This document shows positions 1 to 10,852 of a stretch of 64,000 nucleotides of DNA, piece by piece. Below the pieces are notes generated by a model. It saw only the letters and a program-made list of their open reading frames with translations. It had not been told where the DNA came from and did no database searches. The position numbers were made by a program, and so were the translations under genes. The stretch comes from SYLG01 sp965226945 (GTDB lineage: Bacteria > Planctomycetota > Planctomycetia > Gemmatales > Gemmataceae): positions 6,262,001 through 6,326,000 of the forward strand of contig OZ245717.1 of the NCBI GenBank assembly GCA_965226945.1. The letters are read 5' to 3'. Every line of letters begins with the position of its first letter. Position 1 is the first letter of the stretch.

Positions 1-1435
1 CCTTTTGCGGCTGATTTTTGGTAAGCCAGTAACGGCCGCGTAGCATCAAGCAAAAGGAATCCTTGGGAGCCAACTGAACCGCATGATCCAGATCCTGGAT
101 CGCCTTGTCGTATTCCTTGGATTCAAGCCAGGCCATGCCGCGCATACTGAGGTATCTGCTCGCTTTGGGGTCTTTGTCGATCAGAGCATTGAGATCGCCA
201 AGCGCTTTCGCCGGTTGACCCATCCGGTAAAGAAGATTGGCACGGTATGCGAAATAATCGATGTTTTTAGGATCAAGTTGAATGGCTTGCGAAAAATCGG
301 CCAAGGCTTTGACCTGGTCGTTTTTCTCAAGGTAAAAAAGCCCGCGAAGCTTGTAGGCCAAGTGGGAATCGGGATCGATTTTGAGCGCCCGCTCGAAATC
401 TTCCTTGGCCCGATCCCAATCCTTGAGTTTCGTGCGGATTTGCCCTCTCACGACATAGGCCCTGGCGTCCTTGCGTCCAAATAGAATGGCCGCATTGGCG
501 TCCGCCAATGCCTTTGCGTAGTCTTGTTCCATCGAGCGCGTCATCGCCCTGGCAAAATGGGCCGTGATGTTCTCAGGGTCGATTTCCAGGGCTTTTTTGA
601 AATCCAGCGCGGCTTTTTCAGGTTCGTTCGCAAGGAATCGAGTCTGGGCTCGATACGCGTAGCTGGCCGGATTGAGTGGATCGAGTTCAATGACCTGGGT
701 CAAAGATTCCCGGGCTTTGCCATGTTCACCTTTCGCGCTGAGCACGATCGCACGCCCCAGGAGACCTCGCTTGTCGTTGGGATTCAATTTGAGGACGGCT
801 TCAAATTCCTGAGCTGCTTGCTCGAGATTCCTGTTGTCTGCCCAGGCAGCGCCTCGAAGCAAAAGGATGGTTTCCTTGTTTCCCCCAAGTTTCAAGGCCT
901 CGGAGAAATCTTGAATGGCCGCATCGTTCTTCGAATTCTCAAAATGCAGCCTCCCGCGATATTCATAAGGCAACGGATTCTTGGGATCGGAATCGACTGC
1001 CTTTGCAAGAGCGTTTAGCGCTTCCGAGCGCTTTCCCTCGAAGGTGAGCACCCTGGCCAACATCAGACTCGCCCAGTGATCCTTGGGATTGGCACGCAAT
1101 CGGCCTTCCCAAAGTTCCTTGGAATCGCTTGCCAGGACGAAGTCTTTCTTGTTGGCCCAAGCCGGCCGCGTGTATCCCGTCATCCAAATCAGACCCGTTT
1201 GCGGATCGTTGCGCACAAACAGGTCCAGCGGGTCGAAAAACACGACATCCTGTTCTTTCCCCTCGGCATCCTTGATGTAAAAGCGCAGTTCATCAAGCGG
1301 CTTGAGAGGAAGGATTGCCGTTCCCATACTCCAGGGCGCTTTCGCGTCCCGAGTTTGCGTCCAAGCGAAGGGACCGGGAACTGCGATCAACAACGCTGAA
1401 AAAATGAGATTGCGCGTATGCCAAAGATGAGTCAC
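1..1435 (-). CDS. Secreted TPR-repeat protein, partial (C-terminus beyond the window)
   Basis: The minus-strand frame is open from a GTG at 1435 to the window edge, 478 codons. The start is preceded by GGAGG about 10 nt upstream, the same arrangement as its paralogue at 5488-9192. The N-terminus (VTHLWHTRNLIFSALLIAV) is a signal peptide. It is followed by a short domain of about 100 residues shared with the two upstream paralogues (motif APWSMG...ILPLKPL near residue 35, then NDPQTGLIW). After that come 34-residue TPR units with acidic 'DLDHAVQLAPK'-type helices. It is probably an exported protein-interaction scaffold. It is the third member of a tandem array, probably transcribed last in that array. 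The partner is unknown and the C-terminal end is not visible. Confidence 0.85.
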   Translation of the reverse strand, partial: MTHLWHTRNLIFSALLIAVPGPFAWTQTRDAKAPWSMGTAILPLKPLDELRFYIKDAEGKEQDVVFFDPLDLFVRNDPQTGLIWMTGYTRPAWANKKDFVLASDSKELWEGRLRANPKDHWASLMLARVLTFEGKRSEALNALAKAVDSDPKNPLPYEYRGRLHFENSKNDAAIQDFSEALKLGGNKETILLLRGAAWADNRNLEQAAQEFEAVLKLNPNDKRGLLGRAIVLSAKGEHGKARESLTQVIELDPLNPASYAYRAQTRFLANEPEKAALDFKKALEIDPENITAHFARAMTRSMEQDYAKALADANAAILFGRKDARAYVVRGQIRTKLKDWDRAKEDFERALKIDPDSHLAYKLRGLFYLEKNDQVKALADFSQAIQLDPKNIDYFAYRANLLYRMGQPAKALGDLNALIDKDPKASRYLSMRGMAWLESKEYDKAIQDLDHAVQLAPKDSFCLMLRGRYWLTKNQPQK

Positions 1436-1754
1436 GAGCGCCAGGCCTCCATGCTTATGCTGAGAATCCCATACCTATGTTCAGAATCCAATGCTCTTGG
1501 GGAAGATCCATCCACGGCGCACCGCTTCCAGCCACGGAGACTTCCCCTGCCGGCTTGAAGCAGGCAGAGATTGCCGGTCACGCAAATGCGATGAAGAGGA
1601 ATGCGCAAGCGCAAATTCGGCTGAGGGTGGCTCATGGTCCACTTTCGACGTTGGCTAACAGAATACCGCCCGGCGACCTCAGGAAGATAGAGAAAACTGG
1701 CTGCGAATGGCCGGAATGCAGAGCAGACGGGCCACATAGGGAATGGGCCGAGGG
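1436..1754. other. Intergenic gap between two TPR paralogues
   Basis: I see no convincing gene, RNA or terminator in these 319 bases. Short open frames on both strands lack family resemblance and good ribosome sites. The gap may carry a promoter for the gene at 1-1435, but no clear -35/-10 pair stands out. Confidence 0.4.
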
Positions 1755-4700
1755 TCACTTGGAATAGGGCTTTTTCTTTTCGAAAAGCGCCAGGCGTTCC
1801 TTCATGCCCGATAGTTCTTCTTCGGTCGCGTCTTCCATGCTCAGGGCGCGCTTTTGTTCGATCACGGCATTTTCGTAATCGCCCGCGGCGGCGTAGGCGG
1901 CCGCAAGGGTGTCGATGTAGGTCCAGGTTGGTTCCTTATCCACCGCTTTTTTCGCCAGTTCCAGGGCGAGTTTGCCATTGCGGTATTTTGAGTCGAGACC
2001 CGTCGAGAGCGTCCAGGCCTTGTCGTTCATGGCATGGGCCGAATGGGGATCGAGCTCCAGGGCCTTGTCGAGGTCCTTCAAGGCATGGTCGTAGTCCCCG
2101 CGATCCTTGTAGGCGGCGCCCCTCTTGATGTAAAGTTCCGGGTCATTCGGGGCCAACCGAATCCCCTCATCGAAATCCTTGAACGATTTCTCCCAATCCT
2201 TTTTCTGTGAATGCAAATAACCCCGGTAGGCCAGCGCCGAAGTCGAACGGGAGTTGGCCGCCAGAATCTTCTCGACATCGCGAAAGGCCTTGTCCCAATC
2301 CTTCCCCTTGGCGAAGTGGTAAGCCCTGCGCAACAAGGTCTTTTCCGGCGGCAGTTCAAGCTCGACCGCTTTGTCCAGATCTGCCAGAGCCTTGGGTTGG
2401 TCCTTTTTCTTTTCCCAGGCCCAGGACCGGTTCAGGTAAAAGTTCGCATTGTAAGGATCCATTGCGATCGCCAGCCCATACTGCTTGATCGCCTCGTCCC
2501 ATTCCTTCCACTGCAAATGGGCATCACCCAGGGAGTCATACCCATAGCCATCCTCGGGAGTGAGCGCGATGACCTTGGCGAAATCAGCCATGGCTTCTTT
2601 TTTGTTCTTTTGCCGCAAGAAATAATAGCCTCGATTGATGAGCGCCCGCGTGGATTTGGGGTCGGCCGCGACCGCCTTGTTGAGCTGAAGAACGGCCTTG
2701 TCGAATTCCTTTTTGCCTTCGTGGACTTGTGCCAGCTTGTGGTAAGCCGTGGCATCGCGAGGATCGAACTTGATGGCCCGCTGCAAGTCGTTCAAAGCCA
2801 GATCCTGGTTGCCGAGGGCGAGGTGGACCGTGGCGCGCGTGGTGTAGGACCAGGCATCTTGCGGTTCGATCAAGATGGCCTGATTCAAATCCCCCAGGGC
2901 CTTCCGATAGTCTTTGCGCTCCTGGTGGATCTGTTGCCTGAGCTTGTAAGCGTAGGCGTATCGCGGTTGGAGAGAAAGGCACTTGCCATAGTCTTTGATT
3001 GCCGCATCGAGGTCCCCCGTCGTGGAATGGATGAGGCCCATCTTGCAGTAGCATTCCAGTTCATTGGGTATGAGTTTCAGCGCCTCGGTCAGGCCCTTGA
3101 TCGCCTCATCGAATTTGCCGCACGCGGTCTGCAAATCGGCGCGCTCGAAATAGGCGCTTTCGTAACGCTCGTTAATGCCAATGACCTTGTTGCAATCTTC
3201 GATCCCTTTTTCGTATTGCCGCATGTTTCCGTGGGTGCGCGCTTTCCAGATCAGCGCATCCACGCGGTCAGGATCGGCCGCGAACGCTTTCTCGAAATCG
3301 GTCAGCGCAAGCTCCCACTTTCGTTTTTCGTGCCGGATCTGGCCGCGCAGGTAGAGGGCTTCGAAGTGCGCGTCTTGCACGGCGAGCAAGGCCGTCAGGT
3401 CGGCCTCGGATTGTTCGGAGCTTCTTTTTTCGTGGTAGGCCTTGGCGCGCAAATAAAGGCACTCGACATCGGCTGCATTCTTGGCGATCAATCGGTCAAG
3501 GTCCTTGATTGCCAGGTCGAGATCGCTTTTCTTCAGGTAACACTCGGCGCGGTTCTTCAAAGCTCCCGGGAAATCCGGCTGTGCCGCGAGGATCTTGGTG
3601 AAGTCCTTGATGGCCAGATCGAAGCGCCGCGATTCTTGCTGCAGCGACGCGCGCTGGAAAAGCGCATCAAGGAACTGGGGGTTGAGCGCAAGGGCCTTGT
3701 CAAAATCGGAGAGTGACTTTTTCTGGTCGCTTCTTCCCTTCCAGAGGGCCAGGCCGCGCCCATACCAGGCCCTGGCGTCCCCCGGATGTAGCTCGACGGC
3801 GCGATGGTAATCTTCCAAGGCCTTATTGTATTCCTGCTCGTCAAAATGCAGCTTGCCGCGGCTGCAAAGCACGAGCGCACCTTGCGGATTTAACTCAAAG
3901 GCGCGGTCCAGATCGGACAGGGCCTGCTCGGTCTGACCAAGGGCTCGCCAGGCTTCCGCGCGATAAACCAGCGATTCCGCAAATTTCGGATCGAGCCTGA
4001 CTGCTTCATCGAGATCGGTCAATGCCTTCTGTGGCAGTTTTTTGGCGAGCCAGTACCTGCCTCGCAAGGTCCGGCAAAAAGCCCCCTGAGACCCAAGTTC
4101 GACGGCCGCATCGAGATCTTGAATCGCCTTGGCGTCTTCCTTGTTTTCCAAACGGGACCAGCCTCGCAGGCTCAAGTATTTGGCCGATTTGGGATCGCTT
4201 TTGACCAGAAATTCCAGGTCAGGGAGCGCCTTTGCCGTCATTCCCAGTTGATGAAGCAACTCAACGCGGCTGGCAAGGAATTCCTGATTTTTCGGATCCA
4301 GCCGAATCGCCTCCGAATAGTCCGCCAGGGCCTTGGCCGGGTCTTTCTTTTCCAGGTTGAGCGCCGCCCGGAGCGCGAAAACCCGGTAATACTGCGGATC
4401 GACCTGCAGGGCCCGGTCAAAATCCTGAATCGCCCGGTCCCAGTCCTTGAGTGCGATGCGGATTTGACCCCGTAGTGCGAACAGTTGCGCATCGCGCTGG
4501 CCATAGTGATGCACCGTGTTGGCGTCGGCCAGGGCTTTGCCATAGTCCCTGGCCTTCATGCGCGCCTGCGCTCGCACGATCAATGCCGCGCAGTTTTCCG
4601 GATCGAGTTCGAGGGCTTTCTTGAGATCTTCCGCGACCTTGTCTTCATCGAAGACCGGTGTCAAATGCGCCTGGGCTCGATGGACAAACCCAATGGGATT

Positions 4701-5466
4701 TGCCGGATCGAGGTCGATGGCCTTGTCGAAGTCATCCAAAGCCTTCTGGCGATTTCCCAAGAGATGGTGGGCATCGCCTCGACCCCTGTGCGCCAGGGGC
4801 GATTGCGGATGGAGCTTCAACATCTTTTCGTAGTCCGCAAGCGCTTGCTCCGCGTCGTTTTTTGCAAGAAAGGCTCCGGCCCGTTTTGCGAGCAGGGACT
4901 CTTCGTTTCCCCGCAGTTTGAGCGCTTCGGAGAAATCAACAATGGCGCCATCGCGCCTTACCTGTTTCCAGAAGGAACTGACCGCGCAATTCGTAGGGTA
5001 GGGGATTCTTCGCATCACGGGCCACGGCTTGATTGAGCAGTGCAAGCGCATCGGCCGTTTTGCCCTCGCGGACAAGCAGCCTGGCCTTCATCAAGCTCGC
5101 CCAGTGATCTTTTGCGTTGGTCTGAAGCCGCTCGTCCCAGAGCTTCGTACCGCTTGCCGTCAGCACGAATTCTTTTTTCAGCGCCCAGGCCGCGCGCTTG
5201 GGATCTCCGAGCCAGAGCAGGCCATCGCCCTGGTCGCGGCGAACCACCAGGCGAAACGGATTGTGAAAGGAGATCTTCTGTTCGATTCCGTCAGCATTCT
5301 TGACAAAAAAACGGATGTCTTCCAGCGGCTTGATCGGCAAAACCGCAGTGCCCATTTCCCAGGCATTCTGGGCTTCGACCAATTGAGATTGTACCCGGCG
5401 GTCCGGAGCGACGATTCCAAGAAACAGGAAGAGTAGAGCAAAGCTCAAGCGGCGAGACATGGGCAT
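1755..5466 (-). CDS. Secreted TPR-repeat protein, reading frame broken once
   Basis: Two overlapping minus-strand frames form one paralogue of the neighbouring TPR genes. The upstream frame (ATG 5466 to stop 4936, GGAG about 6 nt before the start) encodes a signal peptide (MSRRLSFALLFLFLGI) and the shared N-terminal domain up to RGQFLLETGK. The downstream frame (read to 1755) resumes with DFSEALKLRGNEES and carries about 30 TPR units, ending in KRALSMEDATEEEL and KKPYSK. Aligned on the intact paralogue at 5488-9192, the join falls at about 4950-4962 and needs one base removed. Either the base is an assembly or sequencing error, or the gene is a recent pseudogene. I see no slippery heptamer that would support programmed frameshifting. 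The expected intact product is about 1,236 residues. It lies 21 nt downstream of the next TPR gene, so the two are probably co-transcribed. Confidence 0.8.
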
Positions 5467-5487
5467 GAAATCTCCGTTGGGTGGGCT

Positions 5488-8400
5488 TCACTTGGAATAG
5501 GGCATCTTCTTTTCAAAAAGCGCCAGGCGACCTTTCATGTCGGCGATCTCTTCTTCGGAGAGATCATCCATGCTTAGGGCCCGTTTTTGCTCGATCACGG
5601 CTTTTTCAAAGTCACCCGCGGCGGCATGGGCAGCGGCCAGCGTGTCGATGAAAGTCCAGATGGGGTCCTTTTCAACCGCCTTCTTCGCCAGCTCCAGGGC
5701 GAGCTTGCCGTTACGAAATTTGGGATCGGCACAGGTCGCGAGGAACCAGGCCTTGTCGTTCATGGCATGAGCCGACGTGGGATCGAGCTCAAGAGCCTTG
5801 TTCAGATCTTTCGAGGCGTTTTCATAATCGTGGTGTTCGTAGTGGGCGGCAGCTCTCTTGAGCAATACAGGTTGGTCCTTGGGTGCCGCGCGCACCGCCT
5901 CGTCGTAATCCTTGAAGGCCTTCTCCCAGCGCTCTATTTTCGAATGGGCAAGCGCCCGGTAGGTCAGCGCCTGGAGGAATTTGGGTTTCTTTTCCAGGAT
6001 TTTGTCCAGGTCGGCGATGGCTTTCTCCCATTGCTTCTGGCTCCCATAAAAGTAAGCCCGTTGCATCCTGGCCCGACTGCCGGGGGAATCGATCTGGACT
6101 GCCTTGTCCAGGTCAGCCAGGGCTTTGCCAAATTCCTTCTTCTGACGAAGCGCCCAGGCGCGGCTCAGGTAGGGGCCGACGTGCTTCGGGTCCTTGGCAA
6201 TGGCGCGTCCATATTGCTCGATCGCCTGGTCCCATTGCTTCCACTCCGTGTGAGCGTCGCCAAGGGCGATGTATCCAGCGCTTTGTTCGGGCTCGAGTAC
6301 GGTCGACCTGGTCAAATCGTCCAGCGCTGCCTTCTTGTTTTTCTGGCGGAACTGGTAAAGGCCACGCTGGATGAAGGGCTCAGCGGCCTTGGGTTGGACC
6401 TCGGTCGCCTTGTTGAACTGGAGGATCGCCTGGTCGAACTCCTTTCTTTTTTCATGCAGGTGAGCCAGTTCAAAATAAGCCGCCAATTCGTCCGGTTGGT
6501 ATTTGATCGTGCGCCGCAGATCGGCCATCGCCAATTCTTGGTTATCCAGCCGAAGGTGAGTCATCGCCCGGGAATGATAGGCTCTTGCGTCCTTGGGGTG
6601 GATCGCGATGGCCTGATTCAAATCGCCAAGTGCTTTTCGGAATTCGTTTTTCTCCCAATAAACCATGGAGCGCAGTTTGTAGGTATTTGCATCGCCATCA
6701 TTGATAAGGATCGATTGATTGTAGTCTTTTATGGCCAAATCGAATTTGCCGATGATGGCGTGCGTGGTTCCTCTGCGCGTGTAACTTTCCGCATCGTCTT
6801 CGTCGAGCTTGATGGCTTCGGTGAAGTCTTTGAGGGCGAGGTCGTACTTTTCCGCCAAGGAGTAAATCTCGGCGCGCTCGCGGTAAGCGGCCGCATACTC
6901 GTTCTCGAGGTTGATCGCCTTGGTGCAATCTTCGATTCCCTTGTCGAACTGCTTCAAGATTCCATGAATGTGCGCCTTCCATAGCAAGGCGTCGAGCCGC
7001 TCCTCGTCCGCCGCAAATGCCTTTTCGGCATCGGCCAGCGCGAGGTTCCATTTTCCGAGGATTCCCCTGATTTTGCTGCGCTGAAGAAGCGCTTTGAAAT
7101 CGTCGGCTTCGATGACAAGTAGAGCGGTCAAATCGGCATCGGCTTTTTGGAAGTCTTTCTTCTGGTAGTAAATATTGGCGCGCAACCTCAAGTGATCCAC
7201 TTCCTTGGGCTCCTTGTCGATCAATCGAGTTGCATCCTTGATCGCGGCATTCCAGTCTTCTTTGAAGCCATGGCATTTGGCGCGATTGCTCAGCGCTTCC
7301 ACCTGATCGGGTTGGGTCTCCAGGATTTTGGAATAATCCTTGATGGCCTGATCGAAACGGCCCGCGATGACGTACAGTGCCGCCCGCCGCGATCGCGCCT
7401 CGTCATAATCGGGTTTGAGGGCCAGGGCGCGATTGAAATCGGACAGGGCCTTCCTCATGTCCTGTTTTTCCCGCCACATCAAGGTGCCCCGGCCGAAATA
7501 GGGCCGGGCATCGTTTTCGTCCAATTGCAGGCAACGGTTAAAATCTTCAATCGCCCGATCGATTTCTTCCATATTCGTCAGCACGGTCGCCCGGGCCAGA
7601 AGAATCTGCACATTTCGGGGGTCCAGTTCGACGGCCCGATCCAGATCGGCAAGCGCTTTTTCCGGTTGACCGAGCGCTTTCCATGCATCGGAGCGCAATC
7701 CCAGAGGTGTGGGATCCTTCGGATCTTGGAGGATGGCCTGGTCGAGGTCGCCCAGCGCCTTCTGGGGTTCGTCCTTGGCCAGCCAGTACCGGCCTCGCGA
7801 CATCAGGCTGAAAGGTTCCTTCGGGGCCAGTCGCACCGCCTCGTCCAGATCTTTGATTGCCTTTTCGAATTCCTTGGATTCCAGCCAGGCCATCCCGCGC
7901 ATGCTGAGATAATGGCAATTTTTTGGGTCTTTTTTGATGAGAGCGTTCAGGTCGTCGAGCGCTTTGGCCGAAAGGCCCATCATATTAAGCAACTTGACTC
8001 GTTGAGCAATGTAGTTCAGATTCGTTGGATCAAGTTTGATGGCTTGCGAAAAATCGGCCAAAGCTTTGGCCAGGTCATTTTTCTCCACATAGCAAATGGC
8101 TCGCCCCTGGTAGGCGCTGTGGGAATCGGGATCGACCTTGAGCGCCCGGTCGAAGTCTTCCCTGGCGCGGTCCCAATCCAGCAGCTTGATGCGAATTTCG
8201 CCGCGCTGCAAATACACCAGGGCATCCCTGCGGCCAAAGGCCACCGCCGAATTGGCATCGGCCAACGCTTTTGAGTAATCCTTGGCATTAAGGCGAGCGC
8301 GCGAGCGGGCCAACAGCGCATAACTGTTTTCTGGATCGAGTTCGAGTGCTTTTTTGAACTCGAGCAGCGCTTTTTCGTGATCATTTGCAAAACTGTAAAC

Positions 8401-9192
8401 CTGCGCCCGGTAGCTGTAGCCCGCCGGGTAAGAAGGATCGATGTCGACGATCCGGTTCAGTTCATTGAGGGCGCGCTCGTGGTCTCCCTTGAGGCTAAAA
8501 ATGGTCCCGCGACCGAGGTAAGCCATCCTGGCCTTGGGATTGAGCTTGATGGCCTTGTCGAAGTCTTCCATGGCAAGCTCAAGATTGCGACTTTCGAGGA
8601 ACGCCCGGCCCCGCAAGAGGAGCAAGGTTTCTTGATTTCCCTGCAGTTTCAAAGCCTCGGTGAAATCTTTCGCGGCCGCTTCGGCCTTGGAGTTTTGATC
8701 ATGCATCCTCCCGCGATACTCGTAGGGCAGCGGATTCTTGGGATCGGCGTCGATGGCCTTTTGTAATACCGTTTGTGCATCGGCGCGCTTTCCTTGGACT
8801 GCGAGCGCTTTCGCCAGCATGAGGCTGGCCCAGTGATCCTTGGGATTGGTCCGCAATCGGCGTTCCCAAAGGTCAAGGGGATCGGTTGCGAGCACGAAGT
8901 CGTTTTTGTTGGCCCAGGCGGGGCGGACGTGATCCGCTATCCAAATCAAGCCCGTTTGCGGGTCGTTGCGGACCATCAATTCCAGGGGGTTGGAAAGCGC
9001 GATGTCGCGCTCTTTTCCGTCCGCATCCTTGGTGAAAAAGCGCAATTGCTCAAGCGGCTTGAGCGGGAGGATGTCTGCCCCCATGCTCCAGGGCGCCTTA
9101 GCGTCAGCATTTTGCGCCAAAGGGCCAGAGCCAGCGGCTACGAAAAAAAAGGCTGCAAAAACGAAACCGGCGGCACGCAAGAGTTGGGTCAT
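5488..9192 (-). CDS. Secreted TPR-repeat protein (1,234 aa)
   Basis: An intact member of the tandem TPR array. The ATG at 9192 follows GGAGG by 10 nt. Residues 1-26 form a signal peptide (MTQLLRAAGFVFAAFFFVAA). Residues about 30-110 are the shared N-terminal domain (APWSMGADILPLKPL, NDPQTGLIW). Roughly 30 tandem TPR units follow, most with the pattern 'A..DF..A..LDP.....Y..R'. The C-terminus (LAAAHAAAGDFEKAVIEQKRA, KMPYSK) is nearly the same as in the downstream paralogue. The protein should be exported and bind other proteins; no catalytic domain is visible. It lies 92 nt downstream of the hydrolase gene at 9285-10811 on the same strand. Confidence 0.9.
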   Translation of the reverse strand: MTQLLRAAGFVFAAFFFVAAGSGPLAQNADAKAPWSMGADILPLKPLEQLRFFTKDADGKERDIALSNPLELMVRNDPQTGLIWIADHVRPAWANKNDFVLATDPLDLWERRLRTNPKDHWASLMLAKALAVQGKRADAQTVLQKAIDADPKNPLPYEYRGRMHDQNSKAEAAAKDFTEALKLQGNQETLLLLRGRAFLESRNLELAMEDFDKAIKLNPKARMAYLGRGTIFSLKGDHERALNELNRIVDIDPSYPAGYSYRAQVYSFANDHEKALLEFKKALELDPENSYALLARSRARLNAKDYSKALADANSAVAFGRRDALVYLQRGEIRIKLLDWDRAREDFDRALKVDPDSHSAYQGRAICYVEKNDLAKALADFSQAIKLDPTNLNYIAQRVKLLNMMGLSAKALDDLNALIKKDPKNCHYLSMRGMAWLESKEFEKAIKDLDEAVRLAPKEPFSLMSRGRYWLAKDEPQKALGDLDQAILQDPKDPTPLGLRSDAWKALGQPEKALADLDRAVELDPRNVQILLARATVLTNMEEIDRAIEDFNRCLQLDENDARPYFGRGTLMWREKQDMRKALSDFNRALALKPDYDEARSRRAALYVIAGRFDQAIKDYSKILETQPDQVEALSNRAKCHGFKEDWNAAIKDATRLIDKEPKEVDHLRLRANIYYQKKDFQKADADLTALLVIEADDFKALLQRSKIRGILGKWNLALADAEKAFAADEERLDALLWKAHIHGILKQFDKGIEDCTKAINLENEYAAAYRERAEIYSLAEKYDLALKDFTEAIKLDEDDAESYTRRGTTHAIIGKFDLAIKDYNQSILINDGDANTYKLRSMVYWEKNEFRKALGDLNQAIAIHPKDARAYHSRAMTHLRLDNQELAMADLRRTIKYQPDELAAYFELAHLHEKRKEFDQAILQFNKATEVQPKAAEPFIQRGLYQFRQKNKKAALDDLTRSTVLEPEQSAGYIALGDAHTEWKQWDQAIEQYGRAIAKDPKHVGPYLSRAWALRQKKEFGKALADLDKAVQIDSPGSRARMQRAYFYGSQKQWEKAIADLDKILEKKPKFLQALTYRALAHSKIERWEKAFKDYDEAVRAAPKDQPVLLKRAAAHYEHHDYENASKDLNKALELDPTSAHAMNDKAWFLATCADPKFRNGKLALELAKKAVEKDPIWTFIDTLAAAHAAAGDFEKAVIEQKRALSMDDLSEEEIADMKGRLALFEKKMPYSK

Positions 9193-9284
9193 GAGCGATA
9201 AGCCTCCACTGCGCTTGTCGTGGATAAGGCTAGCTCATTGTAGGTCAACGAAAAGCCAATCTTGCTTTCGGTTGAGAGAAAAAA

Positions 9285-10811
9285 TCACTTGCGCTGCTGA
9301 ATCCAGTTCGTCATGACATCGAGGACTTCCGGTGAGATCGTTTCCTCGATGATTCCATACTCGGAAACCGCGCCGGTTTTGCAATGTTGGAACAGGTGGT
9401 TGAGGTCTTTGAAAACGACCTGGGTCACCTGCTTATTTCCCGCCTGGCCAAGCGCCTCCATGATGGGGGGCAAATTCAATTCCGGTTTGACTTGCAGATC
9501 CTTATCGCCGTTGAGCACGAGCACAGGGCATTTCACCTTGGTCAGAATCTTGGACGGGTCATAGGCCAGGAACCAGCGCATCCAGGGGGTGCTAAGCTGA
9601 TCCACCGCGGTGCCCGTCAATTCCTTGTAGGATTTGCGATCGGTCTCATTCTCCAGTTTGGCAATGAAGGATTCAGCCGCCTCCTTCATTTGCGGCTTGG
9701 CTTCCTCGGTCGATTTGGCGGTCTTGGCCACGCCGATCAAAACATCGCGAAAGGCCAGACCGACTTTGATCTTCTCTTCTGATTCACCAAGCAGGCGGCT
9801 GAAGTCGGCGACCTGGCCTTTAATGACCGTTTCGCCCGAAACGCCGGTGCCCGCAAGCAGGATGATGAATGCGACATCCCTGGGCGCAGTGGCGGCGACC
9901 ATCGGGGCAATGACTCCTCCTTCGCTATGGCCGCAGATCCCCATGCGCGTCGTATCGACTCGCTTCAATGTCTTGAGGTAGCGAATGGCCGCCAAGGCGT
10001 CGGAGGCGAAGTCCTCGGTTGTCGAACCGGCGAATTTCCCACCCGATTTGCCAATGCCGCGATCGTCATAGCGCAGGCAGGCGATGCCGTTTTTCGCCAG
10101 GTGATCGGCAATCACCAGAAAGGGCTTGTGGCCAAAAAGGGTCTCATCGCGATCTTGGGGTCCGGAGCCGGTAACGAGCACGACGGCGGGGAAGGGGCCG
10201 TCGCCCTTTGGCATGGTCAAGGTTCCCGCCAGGTTGATGTTTGCTTTTTTGTTTTCAAAAACGATGTCTTCGGTTGGGTAGGAGTATGGCTTTTTGGGCA
10301 TTTGGGGGCGAAGGACCGTCGGCAGTTTTTCTACCTTGTTCAAAACGAGCGGGAATTTCTGTTTGCTTTGCTCATAGGTTCCGGTAATGTCATTTTTGTC
10401 GTTAAATTTGCCCTGAAACGTCGCGATGCCAAAGGCCATCGTCAGGTGAATCTCGTCCCCCTCCAAAGTGATTTTGGTCAAGGGCAGAACCGCGTTGTTC
10501 TGATCGATGCTTACCATTTTGCCGATGTATTTTTGTGAGCTTTTTTTGTCGGTTTGTTGCGCTTCCTTGCTCGATTGGTTCGTGGAGCTCTTTTCTTTGT
10601 CTTTTTCCGCCTCCTTGGAGTCCTTTTCGCTCTCGGCGGGTTTGACTTTTTCGAATTGAAAACCGAGGCGCAGATCGGTAACGCCCGCCTTGAGCAGCCC
10701 GAGCCAGGTTCCGGACAGGTCCCTCTGGGTTGCCGGTGCATCCTGGGCGGGGGCCGACAGGGTGAGCGTCAGGACCATCAGGGTGAGGGATGCGAGCATA
10801 CGTTTCGTCAT
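9285..10811 (-). CDS. Secreted alpha/beta hydrolase (S33-like serine esterase/aminopeptidase)
   Basis: 508 residues with a signal peptide (MTKRMLASLTLMVLTLTLSAPAQ). A Lys/Glu/Ser-rich low-complexity stretch near residues 55-95 follows, then a small beta-rich N-terminal domain (ITGTYEQSKQKFPLVL). The C-terminal 330 residues are an alpha/beta hydrolase fold. Visible elements are the oxyanion region VTGSGPQDRDE, CLRYDDRGIGKSGG, the nucleophile elbow GHSEGG, a likely catalytic Asp in NGDKDLQV and a likely His in DLNHLFQ. This layout is common in planctomycete and Bacteroidetes 'alpha/beta hydrolase family' secreted proteins. The natural substrate cannot be told from sequence. It may share a transcript with the downstream TPR genes. 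Confidence 0.85.
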   Translation of the reverse strand: MTKRMLASLTLMVLTLTLSAPAQDAPATQRDLSGTWLGLLKAGVTDLRLGFQFEKVKPAESEKDSKEAEKDKEKSSTNQSSKEAQQTDKKSSQKYIGKMVSIDQNNAVLPLTKITLEGDEIHLTMAFGIATFQGKFNDKNDITGTYEQSKQKFPLVLNKVEKLPTVLRPQMPKKPYSYPTEDIVFENKKANINLAGTLTMPKGDGPFPAVVLVTGSGPQDRDETLFGHKPFLVIADHLAKNGIACLRYDDRGIGKSGGKFAGSTTEDFASDALAAIRYLKTLKRVDTTRMGICGHSEGGVIAPMVAATAPRDVAFIILLAGTGVSGETVIKGQVADFSRLLGESEEKIKVGLAFRDVLIGVAKTAKSTEEAKPQMKEAAESFIAKLENETDRKSYKELTGTAVDQLSTPWMRWFLAYDPSKILTKVKCPVLVLNGDKDLQVKPELNLPPIMEALGQAGNKQVTQVVFKDLNHLFQHCKTGAVSEYGIIEETISPEVLDVMTNWIQQRK

Positions 10812-10852
10812 CGCTTGAATCCTTGGACTTGAATGGGGGCGAATGCATCCAC

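Noticed and set aside
2211..3716. 501-residue plus-strand open frame opposite the TPR gene (similar ones at 5587-6984 and 7147-8274)
   Set aside because: They mirror the repeat period of the TPR genes on the other strand, have no domain of their own, and the minus-strand TPR frame explains the region fully.
4950..4962. Programmed ribosomal frameshifting in the TPR gene
   Set aside because: No slippery heptamer, internal Shine-Dalgarno or downstream structure was seen; an error or mutation is simpler.
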